From positions 20,486,469 through 20,550,468 of the forward strand of contig NC_057790.1 of NCBI RefSeq assembly GCF_014905175.1: 64,000 bases of DNA, written 5' to 3'. The stretch comes from Aphidius gifuensis. Lineage: Eukaryota > Arthropoda > Insecta > Hymenoptera > Braconidae. Both the position numbers and the translations under genes were made by a program. Positions 12,401 to 24,319 of the stretch are shown here, piece after piece (the first letter of the stretch is position 1; the number at the start of each line of letters is the position of its first letter). The notes under the pieces are model-generated. The model saw nothing but the letters and a program-made list of their open reading frames with translations. It was not told the DNA's origin and searched no databases.

Positions 12401-15400
12401 ATACAATAAAATATTCAGTATATATCAATATATACCAATCAAATTTGGTACAGTTAAAATTGAAATAAATATGACAAAGAATAAAAATAAAATATATAAA
12501 AATAAATAAATGAATTGTATAAATTGATATTTCAAGTGGTTTCAATATAAAATTCTGCATACAGTATATGTTAGATTATATAAGAAAAATAGTTGAAGTG
12601 TATTTGGTCTAGGTTTTCACATGGGAATCGATAAGTTGGACATACCAATAGACATGGGATATGTGCATTTCTTTTCAGCAAACTTCCATCAATCGACGAA
12701 ACGATATAAAGAAAAAGCATATACATAGAAAGGAAATAAAAAAATATATATCAAAAAATCAAGAATCAAAGAAGAGAAGAAAGTAAGACGGGAGTATGAA
12801 CGATTGAGAAATAAGCAAAGAAAAAAAGATACATAAAAAAATAAAAATAAAAAATATCAAGGCTCGATGAGAATGAAAAATCGTCGAAATTGCAGAACGC
12901 TGATCTTTCGATGTATACCCAAGTCAATACAAACGGTGTCTCAATCAACTTTTTTACTATTTTTTTTTTTTATTTCATAGCTTTGCACAACCATTTTCAT
13001 TTACCACTGAACAGATGGCTTTTTTTTTTTTTTATAATATAGATATCAAGATAGAATAACTAAAAAAGACAAAAAATAAAAAAAAAAAATATAAAACTAT
13101 GAAGTGGAATGCTTGTGGAAAAGAAAAAAAAAATTGTCTACTGTACATTATTATATTTTTTATATTCTTCTCGTTGTCATGATTATTTTATGTATAAATT
13201 TTCTTTTTACTTGTTGATAATAAAATTTCATTTCGCTATTTTTTACTTTCTATTGCTCGTACACTAAAATAACGCAATATTTGATTTATTATCATGACAC
13301 ATATTTCTGAATGGAACCATTAGAAGTATACTCAGGTGTTAAAAGTCATCATATAATTTTTTTATTCCATTTTTTTTTTCTTCAATGTCAATATAAATAT
13401 TTCTATATAAAAATATCGTTTTTTTTTATTTGTAGTTTATTATTCTTTTTTATTTATATTTTTATTTTATCTTAGTATCTTTCAGTAGCCTATCATTGTT
13501 ATACTCACCATGTGTGACGATGTTTTGCCACTTTTATAGAGATGCTACTCTCGTCACATTAACGACAAAATGGATCACGTTTTTCACCCCTCGTAAAGTA
13601 ATACATGCGAAGGCTGGACTTTATTTAGTCTGTCATGAAACAGCACGTAAGCCATTGTGACCTCTCCATCATCTTGTTTTTTTTTTTTTTTTTAATTCTC
13701 TTTCTTTTACCTCTCCTCGAGAAATTTACTCTTTTCTGCTGTTTCGTGAAAAAAAAATGCTGCTAATTTTATCATGATGTCTGTTTCGATTAAATTTATT
13801 TTGAAATTTCGCGAATTTTCTTTTATTCGTGTTAAAAAAAATTAAGTAAAAGCTATATGATTAAGACGAGATTACTATATTTTTTTTTAAACCCATTTTA
13901 TTAATAAATTTTATCAAAAATTCAAATCTGAATAATTAAATATTCGGTTTGTAACTTTTTAATTTGCATTTTTAATTTGACTGAAATTCATTTGAAAAAT
14001 ATGAGCATATTTTTATTGGCAAGTTTAAACTTTGACATTTTATAAACCATGTTCTATTTTATTGATCTACATTTTGATTTTTAAATCTAGGTCAAAATTT
14101 TATCCAAAAATAAACGTTTGTTTTTTCTACACATATCTTTTTTAATTATTCATTAATTAATTTTTTTTTTCAGCAATAAATAATGCTTGAGGTTTGATGG
14201 GAATTTTTTTGAGAATAGTCGTAGACTGTTTCTACTTGCTTGACAAATTTTATAAATATCTACTAGTACGTTTTCGTTTCTTTCGTTTTATTTTTCTGGA
14301 AGACCAATGACAATTGTATGAAGAATATACTTGAATTTTTCATAACTTTTTAAAAATATTTTATGTATTTTTTATTTTATTATGATATTGTGATATTTAT
14401 GAGAATATTCTGACGGTATTCAATTTTACTAAAGTTACATTAAATGGACAATTCACAATGTTCAAACGTCGACATATTGCATACCACAATAAACCTGATG
14501 TGGCAAATTTCAATTCAGTATGCATCATAGAGTATATATATTGTATATTTCAATGTATAATATAACCATATGAGTGTTGGTATAGATATATATTTATATA
14601 TATGAGTAAACCACCCTTCAAGTTGGTGTCCATTCCTCAGGCATTACGCATACAATAGAACTTGTTATAACTATATATATATACATTCATCATTCGCAAA
14701 GACCTCGATGTACGTTTCACGAATACAGTAGTGACTTTGAGTTTGATCGCGAGACGATACCAATTGTCCCTCTGGGCTTTTCCATTCATCTATATATACT
14801 CGTATAAAGTCTGGACATTCAAGTCAAGTAATATATTGTATTTACAATAGATACATCAACTCACTTCATCTTTTAAAAATATCATCAATTTGATCTACTA
14901 ACATTTTGTATAAGTGCAATTTTTTATTTACTACAAAAAAAAAAATGAAAAATATTTATCGAAAAAAGCAAAAGCATTCGTAAATTAATTTAAAAAAAAA
15001 AATTAAAAATTGCATAGTTTTCAATATGTAAAATTTTAAAATAAAAATTAAATTTTTCTATGTAATATATTTATATTATTTTTATTATAAACATATTTTA
15101 ATTATTTTAAATTAAAATATAGATGTATATAAAGAAAATGAAAATTGAAAATATATTGAAAATGGATTAATTAATTTTTACGATAAAAATTTTAGTGGTC
15201 GAGAACCGTATAGGCCAGTCCATGTTTGATAGAAATAAAAAAAAAAATTTTATAAAAATTAAAAAGAGAACGATATATCAGTATGCTCTAAAAAACTCAA
15301 TAAGATAAAAAGATAAAAAAAATGAAATTGATGTCTGCGGCTATACTTTTATATTATCCAAGCGAGATACACTCAGAGCTTTTTTTTTTTTTTTCTTTCA

Positions 15401-18400
15401 TTCTTTAACTCACGTCTTGAGGCTATACAAAACGTGGTGACATTCAAGAGTGAATTATCCGCGATTTTGGCCCTTCCAGCTAGACTTAAAGCTATATATG
15501 GAAGTATGTGTGTGTGTGCGTGTGCGTGATACACACATGATGAGATGGAAAAAAAAAATTATCTCAAAAATCTACCCTCTAGCAAATTCCAGATATATAT
15601 ATGTGTTTTATATTTTTTATATATATATTTTATTATCCATTTTTTATTATTTCATATAATTTTATATATATATTTTTTTTTTACTCTGTTATTTTTCATC
15701 TAAATGTGTATATATGTATTTCATTTATTCCATTTTGTGAATGAAAAGAAGATACAAAAGTCATAAAAGTAAATACTTTCATTTTTGTTTTGGTGACAAT
15801 CATTTTTTATTTATATTTTTTCATATATTGACAATTTTTTTTTTTTATAAAAATAAAGCCCAATAAAAAAATGATAAAAAGACAATTTTCAAAATTCAAC
15901 GAGTCGTTGTATCTTTAAAATTTGCTAAAAGTATAATAATAATAATAAATGACAATGTATTATCTAGAGAAAATTTTGGTTTTATTATATTTTGTTTTAG
16001 AACAATTTTCGTTTCATTTTTTTATTTTTGCATGAATGAAAAATGATGATTGAAAATATGTCACATCAGTTTTTAACTGTTGTACATATACAACAACAGA
16101 ACTGTAGAATGTTTATGTGTATATATTTTTTTTTTTAGTCGAATACATAGTCTAAATTTATACCATGGTATGTCATATGTTTCTTTCGAGTGTAATTCGA
16201 ATCTTTGTGTTTTTGAATTTTTAACTACAAGCCATTGTAATGTAATAACTAGGTGAATGGAATTTTTTTGTTTTAACCATTACTGTTATTTAATTTAGTA
16301 TAATAATAATGATCAACATAAAATAATTGTTATGATAAATTAGTAGATAATTATACTCATTACTTTATGAATTTATACAACAAATTATATGCAGATTTTT
16401 TAAAATTATTACAGAGTATATAATTTTTTTTTAATTACTATGTAAAGCTGATTAATTTTTAATAAATAAAAAAATGATTCATTGGAAAAATAATACGTAT
16501 TTGATGAATTTATTTAAAGAATTTCATTTGTAAAATTTAATACTCATTCACCAACTTATTGCCTAAAAATAAATGAATAAATAATTCATTTTAAAGTGAA
16601 ATATTTATTGAATTATAAATAAAAAATTATTATCGATTAACACAAACACGTTTTGAATATTTTCATTAATTATTTTTATTTTTGATCAGCTGAAAATCAA
16701 GAATTATTTATACAATTAAAAATGTAAACTTGACTTGAATAGTTGAGTTTGAATAGTTTTTTAAATTTAATAAAAAACATTGTAAGTTACATAATTTTTA
16801 TATATGGAAAACATGATATAAGAATAATTTATAATGGAGTTTAAGAAATGGATTTTATCGAAGAGTACAAATACAACAAAATTGCCATTACAGTAACGTA
16901 AATATTTGCTTTTATTTTTTTGTCCCCAATAGCAAAATAATACTGTAGCTTTTTTACTATGAAAACCGTACAGTCGTTTGGCTAACATTTTACTTTTTTT
17001 TTTTTCTTTCAATTTTATTTTGATTTTTAAAAAACTTTTTTTTATTTAGTTTGTTATTTTCTTGATGTTTTTATATTATTTTAAAGTAACATATTTTTAT
17101 TATTATAATATATGTATTTGCAAAAAGCATTTGAAATTATTATTTATATTTTTCAAAATTTTGTTTTACAAAAAACTCTAAAATGAATATTATTAAGACT
17201 GAATTTTGTTGAATATTTATTTTTTTATATTTCTCATAAAATTAATTACCACGAAATATTTTTAATCTTTAATTTTACGCTTTTATAGAATAAAAAAAAT
17301 TGGGGTATATTAAATAATAAAAACAGATAATGATGATTTAGTAGAATTGTTTTGGTTCGTCGGACATTTCTTCATGGAACGTTGAGCTTTTAACGGTAAG
17401 TCGTTAATCAGAAATGCAACGAGAAATCTTGTATCTCTGTATCAGTACTGGAAGCTCGTATGTTTTTCCTTTTATACAATTATTTTATTAAAATGAAAAA
17501 AATATATTAAAATATTTTCCATACTTTATTTTAATAAAGCTTGATGTTATGTTAAATTTTTTTTACAATAAAATTATATTTATTAATAGAATTGTATTTA
17601 TTAATAAAAAAAAAAAAACATCTTAATAATTTATATTAATAGATGCTTGAATAATATAAAATTAAATTGATATACTCATTAAATTATCAACAATTATTAT
17701 TTATTACTGGAATAGAAAAAAACACACTAGTCAATATGTATTTTTGACTCGTTTTTTCTCATCATTTGTACGCGTATACAAAAGAACGTTAAAAAATCTA
17801 GTCAAGTCAGCAAGAATGCAAAAAATAAAAAAAAAAAACACCATGAAAAGACGTGAACTCGCTGATTTTTATTTCATTTTATTCATATATATTCTTCACT
17901 TCGTGTGACATTAAATTCATATTGATTTTTTTATGATATTAAAACATGAAAAAGAGATGAAAAATAAATTTTTCCTAAAAGTCGTTATCAAAATAAAATG
18001 AATAAAAATATTTAATTAATTGTATTTATTCACGATATCAATATCAGTATATATTTTTAAAAATTCATAAAAACATTTAAAAATGTAAATATTTTATCAT
18101 AAAAAATAGCGTCAAAGTTCAAATTAAAAATAGTACTAAAATCAATTTTACTTTAACATTTTTTATTTTATGAATTTATTTATTAATATTATTTTATTAT
18201 TTTTATATTTATATATTTTCAAAGTTTTATTTATTTAGCTATAATTTTTTTTATCTATATTGAGAGTGAAAAAAAAATAAATTTTTTATCTAAAAGTATA
18301 GTTGATCTATTTAAATTTTTACTGGTTGCAAAAATAAATTTACTGTTCTCGAAATGTTTATTGAATTATTCAAAAGATAAAGGGGGCATCTGTATAGTGA

Positions 18401-21239
18401 GCCACTGGGTACATTAAGAGGTAAGACAATTAACAGGAAACATCATGAGATAACAACATAACAACAACAATAATAATAACAACAATAACAACGAGTTGTA
18501 CTATAACGTGCAAAGTCGACCGGATATAGTACTCGAACAACAAGAATCATCTGCCATCTCACAAACTCATGATTTTCTCTCTTTATTGTCTTCATTCAAC
18601 ATTCACATCTTGACATTGGTTGTACTTGTTTATTTTTATTATTTTTTATTTTTATTACTTAGTCCCGTTATCTTTATGCTGAGTGCTGTTTTCTCTCTAT
18701 CAAAGATCAAGACTATACGTTAATTAATACTATCTTGTTTTGAATTTTGTGAACCAGATAATTTTCATTTATCATATTTACTTGAATAACTTTTAATAAA
18801 ATTAAAAATTTAACTTTATTATTATTATATTTTTATTATTTACTTTTTTTTTTTAGATTATAAATTATTTATTTATTTATTTTTTTTAAATACAATTATA
18901 AAAATAAATAAATGATTAATAATTTTTTCAGGATATTTTTATAGAATTATTTATTTATCATTTAACTAAATATTTTTTCATGAAAGCTCAATACTATGAT
19001 TTAGCGAACAAGATGATACTTGAAAAGTTGGCTGGTTTATTTCACTTGCCTTAGGGGTAATACAGTGGTTGGTGCATTACAAAGTTCGTGGCCATTGGGG
19101 GTTTTCTGACTGAGCTTTTATCGAACTGAGTGTCCGTAAGAGACCATGAAAATAGAGCAATATACTAATTTATCAGTTTGTACAGTCTGTTGAGACTGTT
19201 TGAAAATCCTTCGCGACATCACATCAAAATACTCAGACATGTACACACCCTCACATAAACATAAACATATTTACAAAATGTCAAAGTTTAAAGGGTTAAC
19301 AAGAGAGAAAAAGACAGATGGTTGTTCTGTGATTAAAGAAAATTACTGGAACACCGGAGATGGATAATTACAGACAAGAGGTCTTTCGCACGCGCGGTCA
19401 CATATTGTCCAGTTTTGTTGTGCCTTTGTCAACCGCCCACTAAAACTCTCTTGTTCATCACTCGTTATTTTATTTTGTTAACAACATTTTGAGCAAAATG
19501 AAAGTTAACAACTGGATCCTGTTGAATTAACAGCTGAGTGAAATAACAGACAACCACAAAATTCAACTGACCTCACATGGATTTTTACAACATCAATGAA
19601 AATTTTAACATTCACCACAATATTCAGTTCTCTTGTGCATTGGATTTTGTAATATTTTTATTTAAATATATTTAATTTATTTGACAATGTTTTAACTATG
19701 CTTAAAGTATGTTTTTTTTAAATGGATATATGATTATTGAAATTGAGTGTGTTGATGCGTAATAATTGATTGTTTTGTTTTCATTGATCAACTCTGATTT
19801 AGAGTAGAATTATTATTTTTTTTTTTAGCTAGGACAGTCTCAAATTCTAATTATAATTACGTGATTGTAGATTTTATTTATTTTTATTTTTTTTTACTTT
19901 GTTATTACTACTGTAATTGATTGGTCTTTTTAATTATCTTTATCTGTTTATCGATACTCTGGATATTACTCAGCGAATTGATGATAAGTATCAAATAATA
20001 TTATTTACTTAAATGTTCAAATAGAATTTTGTTTTTTCTTTTTTTTCAATCTTCTTAAATTTATTTTTTTGGAATTTTTGAAAATTAAAATATAATTTCT
20101 AATATTAGAAAAAATTCAAAAAATTTTTTCAGCTATATGGTTATAACATCTATTGAATATATTTTTAAATTTAGAATTAATAATTTTTTCATCTACAAAT
20201 AAATTTTTTGAAAATAGAATTACAACTACGTTTATCTAAATGTCAATTATTTTTAAAATGATCTTATGTTAAACTTTGATATTTATATCTTTATTGTCAA
20301 CTTTAAAACTTGACGATAAATCAAGATATCAAGATCAGTTAATTATAATTATTCAATTTTTTTAAATATCTCTCAAAGTTATTAAAATATAATGTAAAGA
20401 TTTTGATTATGTTTTATATTTTTGAGGATATGTATAAAAATATCTAATTTATTATTAATATGCATACATGTATAGTAACGTTAATTGGCTGACTCTATTG
20501 TTTAATAAAACAAAAGCATCATAGAAAGTACAACCCCACAGTGTTCCCTTTTATTTATACTTTTCACATGGAAATAACGAAAATTACGTACTGTAAAATG
20601 TATAATCAGTTAAATTAAGCTCGATATAATTATCTTCTCATTTAAAATGAAATTAAAGTCAATAAAAATTATCATTCAGGCTATAAATATTTCAATTGAA
20701 ATATTATGTAATAGTATTAAAATATACAAAACAATTTTTATAAATAGTTTTAAATAGAAACCAAATCAATTAAATAATATATAATAATTTTTATAATTAA
20801 TATTTACAATATTAAATAATAATTTCACAAAAGTAATAATTAAACTCTAAAATTATACTGAAGATTTTCATTTATCTCTCTGTTGCAATGTACAATATGT
20901 ATATAAATATATGCGTCATGCGATAGAACGCCTATCGTTGAATTATTGGGCATTAATTAGCTAGGTGTCAAGAGACTTGACAGTAATCCGATTCTCATAT
21001 TTGAATCATGTGTATGCCACTCATAATAAACATCAAAACAAATATAAAATAATTATCTTTTAATTTTAATTATTTCAAAAAGAATGTTTTTTTATTTTTC
21101 ATTCATTCAAAATAAATCAATAAATTATGTAAAATTTTTGATTAAATAATAAATAACTGTAAAGTAATTATTTTTTAATTTAACTGTAATTTTTTTTCAT
21201 ATAACCAATAATATAAAATAATAATTATTCACTTTACAT
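9451..21239. other. Gene-free AT-rich intergenic DNA
   Basis: No coding exon, RNA gene or transposon protein is recognisable on either strand. Short open frames encode F/I/Y/K-rich low-complexity strings. Less AT-rich islets lie near 10920-11110, 13500-13680, 14440-14850, 17340-17465 and 18990-19640. They carry no protein pattern that I can name and might be regulatory. A simple AAC/AAT-rich microsatellite lies at about 18452-18496. Confidence 0.5.
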
Positions 21240-21420
21240 TAAATATTTCAGTAGTACAAGTCAAGCATTGTCAGACAAATTTGATTATTTAAATTTACTT
21301 GTAGAATAACTATTTAATATTTATAATTATATTTAATAATTTAACTTGGTTGAAATTTAAAGATGCATAAACAATTGAAAATAATTAAATTGTCAAAGAA
21401 GTAGTGATAATAATAATAAT
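21240..21420 (-). repeat. Dispersed repeat copy (family R1), intergenic
   Basis: It begins atttcagtagtacaagtcaa and continues with tgtcagacaaa and taattatatttaataattta. The same blocks in the same order are found at 4741-4890. The reverse complement contains ttgtctgacaatgcttgact followed by tgtactactg, which resembles the core of the units at 32690-33060. Confidence 0.65.
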
Positions 21421-21654
21421 CAAATGGAGAAAAAAAATAATAAAAAATTCATAAAAAATGGGGTCAATTGTGTTATAAAAAAGTGATGAAATATTGAAAC
21501 ACATACGATATAAAAAAAAATAAAAAAATAATAAAATGGTATATCATATGATAATGTATATATATAAATACCATGAAACTTTGTGAATACCATTTGAGGT
21601 TTTGTAAAAGCATATATATATATATTTAAACATATATCTACTACTTTGTCCATA

Positions 21655-21870
21655 ATTTAGTTAAGAGCGCCATGCGTGTGACATGTACGGTATAGAATAG
21701 ATCGGAACAACCGAAGCGCGAATAGAACTGGCATTTGGCCAACCCCCGGGTCCAGGATCTGTGGAGTAAGTGACTTATTATCAGCCGTTTGTATGTGTAC
21801 TCATCCCCCACACATATCCTAGTCACGTTTCTGCCTCACTGGTATCGCTGAAATGTCAGTTAAGAGGTAC
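21655..21870. promoter_or_regulatory. GC-elevated islet, candidate conserved regulatory element
   Basis: It stands out from its surroundings in base composition, with several CG dinucleotides and the string ggccaacccccgggtccagg. Overlapping short frames on both strands show no family signature, so coding is unlikely. The 11-mer ggccaaccccc recurs at about 40247-40257. Regulatory function is a guess from composition alone. Confidence 0.25.
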
Positions 21871-23499
21871 ATCAGAGTTATCTACTGATTTTGACTTTAA
21901 TACTGACTGTTTTATTTATTCAATCATTTTTTTATTTTTTTTTTTTCAATTTTTTTATTATTATTATTGATACTATTATTGAATTTATAATTTAAAAAAT
22001 AAAATTTTATTGTAATTTTGAATTTAAATTAATATTTATGAAAATATTTGAAAAATCAAATGAAAAAAATATGAAATTTTATGTAATAAGAATTTTTTTT
22101 ACTTCTTTTTTTATATTGAAAAATGTTATTCTTGAAAATAACATGACAAAGAATGGATGAAAATTTTTTTATTTTTCTATTTTTGATTTATATATGACTT
22201 TTAGTTGATAGTTATGAACTATGTTGCATGTTGCAAGTTTAGCAAAATTGTTGAAAGTCAATGTGTGGTAAAAAAAAAAGTTGAATGAAAAGTTGAAATT
22301 TTTTTTTTATTAAAGCAGCAGTGGTAGGTAAACTTTATGTATGATGTTGGTGAGAGACAAAAGAAAGTATGTAGAGAAAGAGAGAAAATGAGGATGAGCA
22401 AATGCAGTGTCAGCTTGGAATTTACCTCTGACTTTTTACACTTTCACGCGTGTGTTTTCGTTTTTTTTTTTTTTTTTTTTTTATTTCCTATTAATTTTCC
22501 CTATTATTATTATTATTTTTTGAATATATGCTTTTAGAATTTTATTTCTATTTTCATAACAAAAACTGAGGAAATTATTGTGTGAAAAATAGTTAACGAT
22601 AATATCAATAAACCCAATGCACAATTTTATTGTAACAATAAAAACTAATTTTTTGTCAAAACTTTTATTTTGAAATTACATTTTTTACAGCTATAAATAA
22701 AGATAATCTATATAAAATTATATCCAATAATTTTTTTCATTTAATACTGATTAAAAAATAATTAATAATAAATTTAAAAAACATTTTACTTATCATAAAA
22801 TGTGATATTTAATATTTTTGCAATTTCCAATAATGTTCATTCACATATCATAAAATATTTACTGAGAATAGTAAATTAAACTTTTGAAATTTATTGATTT
22901 ACTGGGTTTTTAATTTTATCTGGTATTGTCATGAAATGAAGAATCGTGCAACAAGTGATGTTTAAATGTACTAGTGTTCATGTACATATATTTGAAATCA
23001 CAAATACAAATATAATATATATCAAATAAAAAAAGAGGAAAAGAAACATGACAATTGCACACACAAATATATATAAAATCAAATGAATATATGAATATAC
23101 ATAATTGTCCTTTTAAACTCGCCAATGGGGAAAAATAATTTTTTTATTTTCAGATATTCGAATAATTGTTCAGAACGTGATATCACAGATAAAATCAGAG
23201 GTCAGAATTAATTTCAAACAATTATTTAGACTATTGTTAAATATCCTCAATAAGCTGTATATGATTTATAGATTAAAATTATACTGTATTTTTTATTTTT
23301 ACCAAATTCTAGATGTACATAAACACTCAAAAATATTGCTAAAAAAAAAATTTCATAAAATTGTAAACTTAGTATGTAAAAATTAGGCATAAAATAATAC
23401 GTATTTAAGTTAGAAATTATTCTCAAAAAGGCAGCAGATTGATAACTTGTTCAAGTTTCTGTTTGCCTAGTAACTTTGCAAAACACAAATAGATTTGTA
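21871..23499. other. Gene-free AT-rich DNA between the islet and the hairpin array
   Basis: It holds long T runs (for example about 22461-22483) and no recognisable gene on either strand. Confidence 0.5.
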
Positions 23500-23611
23500 T
23501 TTAGAACAGAGGATGACCAAAGAGGTATTGATCAATTTAAGGAGTTATATTCATCACATTATAATTGAACAGGATTACAGAACAAGCAAAGAGGTATTTA
23601 ATTTCATTTAT

Positions 23612-23710
23612 GTCACAAGGGCAGTGGGAATAATGTGTGAATTTCCAAAGCGTCGGAGAGGTAGTGCGCTTTTTGAAAATTCACACATTATTCCCACTGT
23701 CCCTAGTGAC
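23612..23710. repeat. Near-perfect palindrome (hairpin H1) inserted in the loop of array unit 2
   Basis: The 5' arm at 23612-23652 (gtcac, ggg, cagtgggaataatgtgtg, aattt, aaagcg) pairs with the 3' arm at 23667-23710 (cgcttt, aaattcacacattattccca, ctg, ccc, gtgac). The loop is about 14 nt. A central run of about 23 pairs is uninterrupted. GC content is well above the surroundings. It could be a small palindromic MITE or an RNA precursor. Confidence 0.9.
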
Positions 23711-23713
23711 AAA

Positions 23714-23855
23714 AAATATAGTTCGTTACATGTGCCCAATCAGAGAGCCCGCTCACAACTCATTTGGAGGGGAAACACTCGCCGAGGCTCGTGCTTGCCC
23801 CTCCAAATTCGTTGTGAGCACACTCTCTGCCTGAGCACTTGTAACGAAATATACT
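23714..23855. repeat. Long palindrome (hairpin H2) directly after H1
   Basis: The 5' arm at 23722-23772 pairs with 23798-23848: 42 of 51 positions are complementary by my count, and the loop is 25 nt. The ends are ttcgttaca and tgtaacgaa, and the inner stem ends tttggagggg/cccctccaaa. Pairing extends weakly outward into tata/tata. Two overlapping open frames (120 and 65 codons) across H1-H2 simply read through the palindromes and are not proposed as genes. Confidence 0.88.
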
Positions 23856-24319
23856 GATATGGTTCACCTCCTGTCTTTCTTGTTTTCCTGATATTTCCGG
23901 AATGAATATTATTTCATGAAAAAATAAATGAAAAAAAAAAATTCTTCTTGATCAGAAATATAGAACGAGGAAAGAGGTATTCTATATATTTTATGACTTA
24001 CTCCTTCTATGTTATAATTCCTTAATAAAATATTTATTTTTATTTTTTTTTTTTTGAAATTTCAACAAGAACATAGAACTAGCAAAGAGGTATTTTATAT
24101 ATTTTATAACTTACTCCTTCTATGTTATAATTCCTTAATTAAATATTTATTTTCATTTTTTTTTCTTGAAAAAATCCAGCTATTTTAACGGGAACATAGA
24201 ACGAGCAAAGAGGTATTTTATTTAATTCATAGATCACCTCCTAGACTTCCTGCTTCTCTGCCATTTGAAAAATGAAATTTGTTTTTAAAAATCAAATCGA
24301 AAAAAAAATTTAAAAAATA

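Noticed and set aside
23654..23665. let-7-like seed gaggtagt in the H1 loop and gaggta in every array unit
   Set aside because: A six- to eight-base match is weak, lies in a loop in H1, and the sequence does not match let-7 beyond it.
23495..23857. 120-codon open frame with Arg-rich stretches
   Set aside because: It reads straight through two palindromes and a repeat unit; the second half is the reverse complement of the first at DNA level. No protein family or codon signal.
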